DNA of 64,000 nt from Skermania piniformis. GTDB taxonomy: Bacteria; Actinomycetota; Actinomycetes; Mycobacteriales; Mycobacteriaceae. The notes beneath the pieces are model-generated. The model was not told the DNA's origin. It worked only from the letters and a program-made list of their open reading frames with translations, and searched no databases. Shown one piece after another: positions 1 through 9,500 of this stretch (position 1 is its first letter; each line of letters starts with the position of its first letter). The stretch is taken from positions 1,426,001-1,490,000 of the forward strand of contig NZ_CP079105.1 of NCBI RefSeq assembly GCF_019285775.1, given 5' to 3'. The translations under genes were made by a program, and so were the position numbers.

Positions 1-462
1 CGCTGTCGCCGGTTCGATCGAGCTGTCGGTCAACACCACCGTCGGCCGCAGTTGCAACACCGATTCCGCATTGACCTGGTTGCCACCGGACGTGACAACC
101 GGGATGTGCTCGGCGGCCGGAAACGAGGTGGCGATGTCCCGGCCGATCAGGTTCCTGCCCAGGCCGAGCGCGAAGACCGTCGTGCCGAACGTCCCGTAGC
201 GATCGATCGCGACGATCCGGCTCACGTCGCGCACGGTGACGTCGCTGCCGTCGGCGGACCGGACGGTGACCGGCAAGGTGGGCTGCGGATCGGTCGAGAT
301 GGGCGGCGGGTCGTCGCTCGGTAGTACGGCGGTCACCGCCCCGGCCCCGGTCGGCTCGGCCCCGGTCGAGCCCGACCCGGTCGCCGAGCAGGCAACCGTG
401 CTTGCGCCCAGCAGCGCGCAGATCACCAGGACGATCTTGCTTACGGTGCGTGCCGGGCTCAT
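1..462 (-). CDS. hmuT: haem ABC transporter substrate-binding lipoprotein (partial, 3' end outside window)
   Basis: Only the first 154 codons are seen; the gene runs off the left edge. The N-terminus is a lipoprotein signal: basic start, hydrophobic stretch, and a lipobox ending STVAC with the modified Cys at residue 25. A Pro/Thr/Gly-rich linker follows. From about residue 75 the sequence (RIVAIDRYGTFGTTVFALG, then GRDIATSF and VVLTDSS) has the class III binding-protein pattern of haemin and siderophore receptors. It overlaps the haem oxygenase stop by an ATGA, which shows translational coupling. The membrane permease and ATPase presumably lie just left of base 1. A siderophore-binding protein is possible from the fold alone; the haem oxygenase neighbour favours haem. 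Confidence 0.85.
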   Translation of the reverse strand, partial: MSPARTVSKIVLVICALLGASTVACSATGSGSTGAEPTGAGAVTAVLPSDDPPPISTDPQPTLPVTVRSADGSDVTVRDVSRIVAIDRYGTFGTTVFALGLGRNLIGRDIATSFPAAEHIPVVTSGGNQVNAESVLQLRPTVVLTDSSIEPATA

Positions 463-1115
463 GGGGTGTGCCGGCCGAACGCCGCGCCGAGCTCGTCGAA
501 GACGGCCCGATTGAACGCGTAGGCGTCGTTGACCTCGGCGATGAACAGTGCCTCCGCGGCCGGCGCCAGGTCCAGCGCATCGAGTGCGGCGCGGTAGCTG
601 TCCTTGAACGGCTTCAACTTCGGGATGTCGGCGAAGGTATAGAAGCGGACGCCTTCGTCGGTGTAACCGTAGGCCCGACGGAGCATGCTCTTGATGATCT
701 GGCCGCCCGAGAGGTCGCCGAGGTAACGGATGTAGTGGTGCGCGATGAAGATCCGCGGGTCACCGTCGGCAACCTGCTCGATCCGGTCCCGGTATCGCCG
801 CGTGGCGGGTAGTTCGTCGATCCGTGCCTCCCAGGTGGGCCCGGTGAGAAACCGGAGGTCCGCGGCGAGGTGCGGTGCCCGGATCAGCGCCGACGTGTGG
901 ACCCGGTCGACGACGCTGCCGGCCAGGTCGGCAGTCCGCCGCTCCAGGGTCTCGTAGATCAGGTGGTTCTGCCCGAGCATCGCGGCATACGCCGAGGCAG
1001 CCAGCTTGCCGGCCAGGAGGTTACCGACGAACTCGGACTCCTCGGCGTCGCGGTGCGCGGCCCCGGTGGCCGTGGCGAGGCGCTCGGTGAAGCGCTCGGC
1101 TGCGTTCGGGGTCAT
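459..1115 (-). CDS. hmuO: haem oxygenase (biliverdin-producing)
   Basis: Opens the haem macrocycle to release iron, CO and biliverdin in the cytoplasm. The 218-residue length is normal for bacterial HmuO. The proximal haem ligand is the His of AAHRDAEESEF (residue 21), and the distal-helix motif GDLSGGQ is present in RYLGDLSGGQIIKSMLRR. The end, near FNRAVFDELG, matches the family. The ATG at 1115 was chosen because the homology starts right there, 17 bp after the lipoprotein stop. The gene sits between a lipoprotein and hmuT in one operon, so it degrades haem brought in by that transporter. An iron-box-like site upstream of the operon suggests induction by iron starvation. Confidence 0.93.
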   Translation of the reverse strand: MTPNAAERFTERLATATGAAHRDAEESEFVGNLLAGKLAASAYAAMLGQNHLIYETLERRTADLAGSVVDRVHTSALIRAPHLAADLRFLTGPTWEARIDELPATRRYRDRIEQVADGDPRIFIAHHYIRYLGDLSGGQIIKSMLRRAYGYTDEGVRFYTFADIPKLKPFKDSYRAALDALDLAPAAEALFIAEVNDAYAFNRAVFDELGAAFGRHTP

Positions 1116-1132
1116 GGTGGCCGGGCCGGCGG

Positions 1133-1678
1133 TTACCGGCCGGCTCCCGGCGCGCCGCCCTGGCCCATGGCCAACAGCTGCTGCGCGGACGCGGCGGCGA
1201 GTCGCCAGCTGCCGTCCTGGTACACCAGGTCCATCGGCACGGTGACCGGTGCCGGAGCGTGCGGGCTCGCGATGGCGACCTGTGCGGTGGCCGTGTCGCC
1301 CTGGGTCGAGGTGCCCGTGACCGTCACGACGTCGGGGGTGTACCCGCCTTGACTTGCGCCCTGGGCGAACTGATCCCAGAGGCCGGCGTCCGCGTCGGTG
1401 GCACCCGCGACGTGGGTGACCTTCACCGTGCCCGGAACGGCCGGGTCGAACAGATCGCGGACCGTTTGCTGCGCGACATCGTCGGTCAGTGGCATCGCGG
1501 CCACGGCCGATGTGCTTTCGGCGCCGGCCGCCGCGGTGGACGGGGTAGTCGAGCTGGCGTGGTGGGTCGTCGAGCTGGTCTCGCCGGACGAGCTGCTGCT
1601 GTCGTCGCTGCTGCACGCGGCACCGAACGTCAGGATGGCGGCACCGGCGACGGCTGCGGTGATGACCCGGATGTGCAT
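1133..1678 (-). CDS. MTB12-like secreted lipoprotein, first gene of haem-uptake operon
   Basis: A 181-residue lipoprotein: short basic start, hydrophobic core, lipobox FGAAC with Cys at residue 22, then a Ser/Thr-rich linker to about residue 62. The folded part (residues 62-165: APLTDDVAQQTVRDLF, a VTVTGTSTQGDTATAQV strand pair, VPMDLVYQDGSWRLAAAS) resembles the low-molecular-weight antigen MTB12 type of NTF2-like domain found in mycolate bacteria. A good Shine-Dalgarno GAGGGAG lies 6 nt before the ATG. As first gene of the operon it may help haem capture at the surface, but that role is inferred only from its neighbours. Confidence 0.75.
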   Translation of the reverse strand: MHIRVITAAVAGAAILTFGAACSSDDSSSSSGETSSTTHHASSTTPSTAAAGAESTSAVAAMPLTDDVAQQTVRDLFDPAVPGTVKVTHVAGATDADAGLWDQFAQGASQGGYTPDVVTVTGTSTQGDTATAQVAIASPHAPAPVTVPMDLVYQDGSWRLAAASAQQLLAMGQGGAPGAGR

Positions 1679-1696
1679 TGGACTCCCTCGTATCTG

Positions 1697-1715
1697 TGAG
1701 GCAAGCCTAACGAAC
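1697..1715 (-). promoter_or_regulatory. IdeR/DtxR-type iron box upstream of haem operon
   Basis: Read on the minus strand this 19-mer matches 13 of 19 positions of the DtxR/IdeR consensus TTAGGTTAGSCTAACCTAA, with the unbroken core TTAGGCT in the left half and CCT in the right. It lies about 20 bp before the start of the first gene and covers a TAGGCT that could be the -10, the usual place for repression by an iron-loaded regulator. The site is imperfect, so binding is inferred. Confidence 0.55.
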
Positions 1716-1757
1716 GAGGTTCGCGATCGACGACCCGGGTAGCTTGCTCGGTTGAAC

Positions 1758-1799
1758 CGCGGAGTTGGACGAAGCGCGGAGTTGGACGAAGCGCGGAGT
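1758..1799. repeat. 17-bp tandem repeat, about 2.5 copies
   Basis: Two exact 17-bp units (CGCGGAGTTGGACGAAG) at 1758-1774 and 1775-1791, followed by the first 8 bases of a third. The array abuts the stop codon of the HIRAN-domain gene, so the third copy supplies the first base of its TGA. It looks like a recent slippage product in non-coding DNA. Confidence 0.9.
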
Positions 1800-2980
1800 C
1801 ATACCTGCGTACAGAATTCCTCGGCCGGTTCGAAGACCGAATCTTCGATGCCGATCAGCGCGTCGACGAATTCCTGCGCGACCTCCAACGGGGCGTGTGC
1901 CGAGAGCTGCTGCTCGGTGACATCCGCCGCGGGCGCGTCGAGCCGGGCACCGGCAAGCAAGGTATCGGCGTGTTTGACCACCTTGGTCGCGACCCGGCGT
2001 TGCCACGCGGTCAGCGGTTCGGCGAAGTCGAAGACGACCGCGACCAGCGAGCGGTCGTGCTGTTCGCGGACCGTGATCGTGCTCCCGTTCGTCGTCGTGC
2101 CGGATTGGACGGTGTCGGCCGGGACGACCACGTCGGCCACCGTGGTCGGCACGGCGATCCCGCGGGCGGGTACCGACTCCGGACTGCCGTTCAGCTCCGC
2201 TTCGGTCAGCTCGAAGGCTTTGCGGGCCCGCAGCGTCACCTTGGCCGATACCGGCGACGCGGTGAGTACGGCTCGAGCGCAGGTGGTCAGTCCGCGACGG
2301 TCCAGGTGGTCGATCGCCGGGAGGTACTTCTCGCTCATCGAGGGCGACAGCTGGCCGATCCGCGTGCTGTCGAGCCGGACCTCGACGACCCGCCGGCCGG
2401 ATCTGCTCGAGCCGATCTCGACGGAATGCAGCGAGACCAGCAGCGATGCGGTGCCGTTGGTCGCCGGATAACGGCGCAGCACCTCGAAGTGGTCGGCCGT
2501 GCGGAGCACCTGCACGGTGTCTCCGGGCGGGATCAGGGTGTGCTCGTCCGCCGGCGGATCGTTCAGCGGCACCATCGTGTGCGGATCGCCGACGCCGAGC
2601 CGGATCTGGGTGCGGACGCGGCGGATCGGATTGCCGAGCTCGTCCCACTCGTTGCTCTCGGTCGACCAGATCCGCGCGGCCACCGTGGGTAGGTAGCCGA
2701 GTCCGATCAGGCCGAGGAGGGGCGGCTGGTATCGGGGCGCGTCCGCGCGCGGCAGGCAGCCGACCGGTTCGCCCTCGAACCGAACCGACACCGTGCACGG
2801 GTCGAGCTCGTTGTCCGGTTCGGGCACCAATTCGACCGTTCGAGTCACCTCGCCGCCACCGGGATCGAAATCGTCACCCAACATGCGCAGGATCGCGTCG
2901 GTGTGGAAGTCGGTAGCGGTGACGGTTTGCCCGGCCCACCCGTAACCGAGGGTCCACAGTGGGTATGCGGCCGACGTCAT
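1799..2980 (-). CDS. HIRAN-domain-like protein, divergent from helicase operon
   Basis: 393 residues. Residues 45-105 (TRTVELVPEPDNELDPCTVSV, then GEPVGCLPRADAPRYQPPL) carry the HIRAN pattern: LVPEPDN-x-DP-x-V, a short hairpin, then VGYLPR-like VGCLPR and a helix. A second, weaker copy lies near residues 200-285 (VVEVRLDSTRIGQLS, SEKYLPAI, AKVTLRA). HIRAN domains bind DNA ends or damaged DNA in Rad5/HLTF-type remodelers. The start at 2980 has a strong GAGGAG 8 nt upstream; an open frame continues upstream but without a ribosome site. No catalytic motif was seen in the rest. It diverges from the 1119-residue protein and DUF1998 helicase, suggesting a functional link to them. Confidence 0.75.
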   Translation of the reverse strand: MTSAAYPLWTLGYGWAGQTVTATDFHTDAILRMLGDDFDPGGGEVTRTVELVPEPDNELDPCTVSVRFEGEPVGCLPRADAPRYQPPLLGLIGLGYLPTVAARIWSTESNEWDELGNPIRRVRTQIRLGVGDPHTMVPLNDPPADEHTLIPPGDTVQVLRTADHFEVLRRYPATNGTASLLVSLHSVEIGSSRSGRRVVEVRLDSTRIGQLSPSMSEKYLPAIDHLDRRGLTTCARAVLTASPVSAKVTLRARKAFELTEAELNGSPESVPARGIAVPTTVADVVVPADTVQSGTTTNGSTITVREQHDRSLVAVVFDFAEPLTAWQRRVATKVVKHADTLLAGARLDAPAADVTEQQLSAHAPLEVAQEFVDALIGIEDSVFEPAEEFCTQV

Positions 2981-3185
2981 GTCGATCTCCTCGTCTTGCA
3001 GCGCACTCGGTTGGCGGCAATCGGTTGGGGCCGGAGAAAACCCTAGGTGAGTTGTCGGACGCGCAGCAAGCGAGTCGCCGCCGGTCGAGTGTCGATTGTC
3101 GTTCATCCGAATGATTGTCGACGGAACGGCCGACACGGCGGCGGCTGCTGCCTTATCGTGCGCGTTCGAGGCGGGAGGGGTCCGG

Positions 3186-6100
3186 TTGGCCGACGGTGCG
3201 ACGTTGAAGCTCTGGCTGAGCGACGAAGAATTTCGGCTCGGCCGACTCTTCGATCGGCACGAGCTGGTGGTCCAGGCGAATCTGAGCGAAGCCGAGCTGC
3301 GGCGCTGTCAGCGCTTCTACGGTCGCGGCGTCGACGGGCTGCGCCGGGTGGGCTATTCGCCCGCCGACATCATCAAGAAGTATCCGGCGCTGACCCTCGC
3401 CGTCCTGGTCGGGCATGCCGGACTGGCGTACGACCAGGGCCGCTACTGGGAGGACTTCTGGACCGAGCTGGGCGTCCCGGCCGACCCCGTATTCGAGAAC
3501 GCGCTCCGGACGCACCTGGGGAACTTGCTCCGGCGTTTCCGGTTGACCGAGTTTCCGGATCTGTCCCGCAACTACATTCGCCTGATGGCGATGCACGCCG
3601 GCGTTCCGGTGCATTGCGTCGGCGATCTGGTGCGGGTGGTCGAGCAGCATCTGCTGGACGGCCGTGAACGGTCGGCGGGTGGGCTCGTCACCTGGCTCAC
3701 CGCCCCGGGCAAGGAGCATCGGCTGACCGAGCTCGATGTCCCCGTGCGCAACTTCATCACCCACGGTGGCGAGTTCGCGCTCGACGTGCTCGATCGGATC
3801 CTGGAGTTCGCCGACCACGTCGTCGACCATCCGGACACCTGGGACGACTACGAGCTGGCGACCGAGACCACCGGTCTGCCGACGATCCTGCTCGACGCGC
3901 TGATCGAGGAGCTGCGGACACACCCGATCGGCTCGGACCGCACCCGGGTCGGTGAGCCACGCCGACGGAAGCCGCGACTGCGCTGCGCCGTCGACACCGG
4001 CGAGCTGCGCTTGGAGTTGCCGTATCCACTCGACGGGGCCACCGAGCCGTGGCAGCTGTCGTTCGACGGCGACATTCGCCAGGTCTGGCCGGAGCCGGGC
4101 TGGGGGGTCGACGACGATCGGCACCCGCCGACGGTGGTCGGGGTCGACGCGCCGGTCCGTGAGATCGTCGTCGAGCATCGGGCCGGCGGGATCGCGACCG
4201 TGGTTCCGGTGGTGGACAAGGCCGACCCGCTGCTGCTGTTCACCGTCGACGGCCAGCGCCTCACCGGGACCGCGGCATTGCCACACGAGGTGGTGGCGCT
4301 GTATCCGAGCGATGCGACGCTGCACGATTCGGTCGGCGGTGAGCCGGTGACGCCGGTGCTGACACCGACCGAGCCGGTGGGCTGGCGCGGCTGGCGGATC
4401 GGGCGGTTCGATCTTGCGGATCGACAGTCGCTGCAGCTGATCCGCGATGGGCGGCGCCCCGGCGTGCTGCGTGGGGTGCGGATTACCGCGGCCGCTGCGC
4501 TGGAGCTACCGGAACCGGTTGCCGGCATCCGCACGGTGCGTGGCCTGCCGGTCCACGCCGCCCGGCCGACCGTCGTGCTCCCCGCGCATCCGGCCGAGTG
4601 GCGGGTGCTGGTCCGGCCGGCCGGTACGGCGAGTTGGTGGATCGACGAGACCTGGACCGCCGAAACCGAGGAGACCGAGCTCGACCCGTTCGACGGACAG
4701 CCGCCCGGTCTGCTCGGCCTGTTCGAGATTGCGGTGGTCGGGCCGTCCGGTCCCGGCCTGCGGCAGACCGTCTTCCTCGCCGAAGGCCTCCAGCTCCGGT
4801 TCGATCGGCCGTTCCGGTGGCCGGTCGCCGGTGGGCTGCTGCCGGTGACGGCGACGGTGGCGATCCCGGCACCGTTACGCGTCGATACCGGCAGCATGGA
4901 TTTCGCGGCGACCGATCGGGCGTTGGCCCTGCAGGTCGCCGGCCGGGACCAGCAGTTCCGGTTGCTCGTCGACCCGCCGGCGATCGAGGTGCGGCTGACC
5001 GAGCATCGCCGACCCGCGCAATGGCGAACCAGCGCCCCGGTCGTGCCGCCGGCCGCGTTGGAGGCGCACGCCGTCTTCGCGATTCGGGTGCCCGGCCAAG
5101 TCCGGGTGCGGTTTGCGGTAATGGTCGCCGACCGGGTACTGCACACGGTCGATCCGGATCAGGCCGAAGGGGTGTTCCAGGCGTCGACGCGAGCGTTCGT
5201 CGACTGCGTGCGGGCCGTCGGGGACTGCCGGATCGTCGCCAACATCACCGCGTTCGACGGCGCGTCGGTCCGGGTCACCTTGGCCACCGTTCGCGCCGAG
5301 CAGTTGTGCCGATCGATCGCGCTCGACGGCGCCGAGCTGGTTTTCACCGGCCTGGCCGACCGGGACGATCTGGCGGTGCACCTGTGGCTGGTCACGGCGC
5401 CGTGGGCGGGTGCGCGCACCGTCGAGATCACCGGTCCGCGGGTGCCGCTGCCGGCCGACGTCGTCGACGCCGGACCACTGCTGGCCCAGGTGTTCGTCGA
5501 TGATCCGTGGGTCTCGGTGGCCGCGCCGACCGAACCGGGGCCGAGCGCGGTGCGGTTGGCCCAGCCGGGCTGGTTCGCCGGTCCGGACGGCGATCGAGAA
5601 CAGTTGTCCCGCTTCCTCGCCGGGGACGGGCCGGCGCCGGCCGACGCGATCCCGGAGGTCTGGGCGGCGTTGCTCCGGACCCCGGATGCGACCGGCCAGG
5701 TGCCGGACGGGCTCGTGCAGCTGCTGCATCGCGACCCCCGATCGGCGCTGGAAACCCTCGGCGACAGCGCGACCTCGGTCGACGAGCTCGCGGCCGCGGT
5801 GATCCGGACCGGCCTGGCCGAACGCAGCTTCGCCGCGGACTTCACCCTCAACGAGCTGCACCACAATCCGTGGGTCGGCTGCATGGTCGAGATGGCGGAT
5901 CTACCGTCGCTCTACCGACGGCGCGACCAGGTCGCTGCCGAACGCGCCGATACGCTCGCCTACCTGGCCGACAAGGGCGGCGACCTGCTGCTCGAGGTCC
6001 TGCGGGTGGGCAAGGCGCGCGAGCTGCACCAGGGAATATTCGATGCGCAGGTGGTTGCGCTGGATCGGCTGCCGCACGCGCAGATCGACGCGCTGGTATC

Positions 6101-6545
6101 GCAGCTGCGGCTGGTGCCCGGGGCCTATCTGGATCTGGACACCCGGGTGATCGCCAACCTGGAGGCATTCGGTCGGCGCGCCGACTGGGTGCGTACGGGC
6201 TGGTCGGGCGACTTCGCGGCCGCGACGGCCGGCGCGCTGGGCGATATCCGCGGCGCCGACCGACGGTGCTACGACGTGATCCGGGCACGCAACGAAGTGC
6301 TCGCCGGCGTCGACCCGGGTGAGTACCCGTGGACGTTGTTGTCGGTGCAATCGGCAACACTCGCCATGTCGGCCCGGTTGCGGGCGCACGGCATCATCCG
6401 GCATCCGCCGCTGCCGGCCGAGCTGACCGAACCGTGGAACTGTATGGCCGAAGTCGCGCCGCGGCTGGTCCTGACCGATCTACTCATCGCGGAGGCGTTC
6501 GTGACCCACGTGCAGCACGGTGACCTGACCGGCGCCGACCGATGA
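3186..6545 (+). CDS. large protein of unknown function coupled to DUF1998 helicase
   Basis: 1119 residues from the TTG at 3186, chosen because GGGAGGGG ends 5 nt upstream; the frame is open back to a TTG at 3096 and an ATG at 3111, neither with a ribosome site. I recognise no named domain. The first third is helical (DEEFRLGRLFDRHELV, YSPADIIKKYPALTLAVLVGHAGLAYDQGRYWEDFW). Residues 290-750 are rich in short beta strands with many Trp, Val and Pro residues, like stacked beta-sandwich modules. The last third is helical again. No signal peptide or membrane segment. Its stop overlaps the helicase start (ATGA), so the two are made together and probably act as partners. The layout recalls Druantia type III, where a large unannotated protein precedes a DUF1998 helicase, but homology cannot be judged here. 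Confidence 0.8.
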   Translation: MADGATLKLWLSDEEFRLGRLFDRHELVVQANLSEAELRRCQRFYGRGVDGLRRVGYSPADIIKKYPALTLAVLVGHAGLAYDQGRYWEDFWTELGVPADPVFENALRTHLGNLLRRFRLTEFPDLSRNYIRLMAMHAGVPVHCVGDLVRVVEQHLLDGRERSAGGLVTWLTAPGKEHRLTELDVPVRNFITHGGEFALDVLDRILEFADHVVDHPDTWDDYELATETTGLPTILLDALIEELRTHPIGSDRTRVGEPRRRKPRLRCAVDTGELRLELPYPLDGATEPWQLSFDGDIRQVWPEPGWGVDDDRHPPTVVGVDAPVREIVVEHRAGGIATVVPVVDKADPLLLFTVDGQRLTGTAALPHEVVALYPSDATLHDSVGGEPVTPVLTPTEPVGWRGWRIGRFDLADRQSLQLIRDGRRPGVLRGVRITAAAALELPEPVAGIRTVRGLPVHAARPTVVLPAHPAEWRVLVRPAGTASWWIDETWTAETEETELDPFDGQPPGLLGLFEIAVVGPSGPGLRQTVFLAEGLQLRFDRPFRWPVAGGLLPVTATVAIPAPLRVDTGSMDFAATDRALALQVAGRDQQFRLLVDPPAIEVRLTEHRRPAQWRTSAPVVPPAALEAHAVFAIRVPGQVRVRFAVMVADRVLHTVDPDQAEGVFQASTRAFVDCVRAVGDCRIVANITAFDGASVRVTLATVRAEQLCRSIALDGAELVFTGLADRDDLAVHLWLVTAPWAGARTVEITGPRVPLPADVVDAGPLLAQVFVDDPWVSVAAPTEPGPSAVRLAQPGWFAGPDGDREQLSRFLAGDGPAPADAIPEVWAALLRTPDATGQVPDGLVQLLHRDPRSALETLGDSATSVDELAAAVIRTGLAERSFAADFTLNELHHNPWVGCMVEMADLPSLYRRRDQVAAERADTLAYLADKGGDLLLEVLRVGKARELHQGIFDAQVVALDRLPHAQIDALVSQLRLVPGAYLDLDTRVIANLEAFGRRADWVRTGWSGDFAAATAGALGDIRGADRRCYDVIRARNEVLAGVDPGEYPWTLLSVQSATLAMSARLRAHGIIRHPPLPAELTEPWNCMAEVAPRLVLTDLLIAEAFVTHVQHGDLTGADR

Positions 6546-9500
6546 CCGGGCGGCTCGATCCGCTGGTGGCGGCGCGGCAGATCGAGGCGTCCTACAAGCG
6601 CTATCTGAAAACCCTGCTCGCGCCTCGGGACCCGGCGATGGCCGCGGCGTTCGACGGGGTGGTCGACGAGACCACCGCGCTGGTCAAAGGCCCGTTGTTG
6701 GAGCTGACTCCGCCGTACGAGCCCAGCTGTTCGGTTCGCGGCCTGGTCGAGGACGGGGTACTGCATCCACGGATGCTGGAGATCGGCGCTGCGGTCGATC
6801 GCCCGCTGTACCGGCACCAGGAACAGGCCATTCGCAAGGTCGTCGCCGGGCGGAACCTGGTGGTCAGTACCGGCACCGGCTCGGGCAAGACCGAAAGCTT
6901 TCTCTATCCGATCCTGGACTCCTTGCTCCGGGAGTCGGCGGCCGGCACCCTCGGCCCAGGGGTGCGGGCGCTGCTGCTGTATCCGATGAATGCGCTGGCC
7001 AACGACCAGCTGGCCCGCTTGCGCGAGGTCCTGGCGCCGCTGCCGGAGATCACCTTCGGCCGGTACACCGGGGAGACCAAGGAGCGCACCCGCGATGCCG
7101 AGGCGCTGTTCCGGCAGACCCATCGGGACCTCTCGCCGCTGCCCAACGAAATGATCAGCCGCGATCAGATGCGGGCAGCGCCGCCACACCTGTTGCTGAC
7201 CAACTACGCGATGCTGGAATACCTGCTGCTGCGTCCGGCCGACATCGATCTGTTCGACGGTCCCTATGCCGGTACCTGGCGGTTCATCGCGCTCGACGAG
7301 GCGCATGTCTACGACGGCGCGCAGGGGTCGGAGGTGGCCCTGCTGTTGCGTCGGCTGCGGCAACGGGTCGCGCCGCAGGCCCGGCTGCGGTGCATCGCGA
7401 CCTCGGCGTCGCTCGACGGTGACCCGGCCGAGGCGATGACGTTCGCCTCGAACCTGTTCGACGCGCCCTTCGAGTTCGATCCGGCCGACCCGGCCCGCCA
7501 GGACCTGGTGCAGGCGACCCGACAGCAGCGGCGCACCGCGTCGAGCTGGCGGATGACCGATGCCGAGCTGCGTCGCTGGTCGGCGCCCGATGCGTCGCTG
7601 AACGAGCTGGCGGCCCGCTCGCCGGTGGGGGATCCGGCGGATGCGTTACACCGGGAGGAGCTGACCGGGGAGCTGGAGGCGGCGCTGGCCGCCGATGGTC
7701 CGAAGGACGTCCGGGAACTGCAGCGACGGTTGTGGCCGGACGATCCGGCCGGTGCGAGCGAGCTGCTGGAGGCGCTGGTCGCGCTGGGCAGCCGGGTCGC
7801 CGACAGTGCGGGCAATCCGGTGTTGTCCGCGCGGTATCACCTGTTCGTGCGGGCGACCGAGGGCGCGTTCGTCAGCTTCACCGACCGCGGGCCGCGGGTG
7901 CGGCTGGCCCGGCACGAGCGCGACCCCGAGACCGGACGCGCGGTCTTCGAGTTCGGCACCTGTCAGCGTTGCGGCGCCGTGCATCTGGCCGGTGAGGTGC
8001 ACAGCAACCGGGGCACCCGACGCTTTTTGCCGGCCACCAAGGAAGGCGCTCGGTTGCGGTGGCTGGTTCTTGCCGGCTCGCCCGGTGGCGATGAACGGCA
8101 GGCCGAGGAGGTGCTGGCCGACGAAGACGAGGAGATCCTCGGCGGCGGCTCCACGAAGGCGGCGCCGCAGACCCGGCTGTTGTGCACCGGCTGCGGGTAT
8201 CTGGGCGACACCCGACTCGCCGGCTGCCCGGCCCGGGACTGTCCGGGCGGGCAGATGTTGCGCGTCCGCGAGCACAAGGGCGCCACCAGCGTGATGAGCA
8301 GCTGCACCGAGTGCGGTGCCCGCGCCCGGCAGGTGATCCGCCAGCTGCGGACCGACGGCAACGCCGCCCCGGCGGTGATCACCACCGCGCTGTACCAGCA
8401 GCTGCCGCCGGCCGACGACGAGACCGCCGAGCAGGTGGGCGACGGCCGCAAGCTGCTGATGTTCTCCGACTCCCGGCAAGCGGCGGCGTTCGCGGCGCCG
8501 TACCTGGATCGCACCTACGGCCGGGCGCTCGAGCGCCGCTATCTGGTGCTGGCGCTGCAGGATCCGAAATACGCCGACGACGCCGGACTCACGGTGGACG
8601 ACTTGGCGGTCGTCGCGCTGCGCAAGGCCACCGACGCCCAACACTTTCCGCCGAACACCGGCCGGGTGGTCAAGCAGAAGGCGGCCGCCGAGTGGGTGGT
8701 CGGGGAGCTGATCGCGCTGGATCAGCGGCAGTCGCTGGAGGGACTGGGGCTGCTGCGGGTCGCGCTCGACCGGGCCGGCGCCCCGCCGCTGCCGCGGGCG
8801 TTCGGTCAGCTCGGCCTGACCGTCGACGAGACCTGGGACCTGCTCGACGAGCTGGCCCGATCGGCGCGGTTGCAGGGGGCGCTCACGCTGCTCGACGAGG
8901 TCGACATCACCGCCGAACGATTCGAGCCGCGCAACGTGCGGGTGCGGATCCGCTCCCGTGAGTCCGATCGGGTCAAGAAGGTGCTCAGCTGGTTGCCGAG
9001 CGGGCGTCCGGGTACCACGAACAACCGAATCCGGTTCGTGACGAAGGTGCTTCGCGCGCTCGATGCGTCGGTCCCGGCGGACAAGGTGCTCGACGAGTGC
9101 TGGAAGTACTTGCTGGCCGCCGGGTATCTGGTGACCGCCGCGGACAAGTTCGTCGGCGATGTGTACCAGCTCGACCACAGCCGGCTGCAGGTATCCGACG
9201 GCCGCGGCAGCGCTTGGTTCCGGTGTGACACGTGTCGGCGGCTGGGCGCGTTCGATGTGCGCGGCGCCTGCCCGAACAGCGCCTGCGCCGGCACGCTGCG
9301 CAGCTACGAGGTGCCGGCGCCCGAGGTCGACGAGCATCATTACCGTACCTTGTACGAGTCGCTGGAACTCGCGCCGCTCGCGGCGAAAGAGCATACTGCG
9401 CAATGGCAGTCGACCGAGGCAGCCAAGGTGCAGCGGGAGTTCGTCGACGGCCGGATCAACGTGTTGTCCTGCTCGACGACCTTCGAGCTCGGCGTCGATG

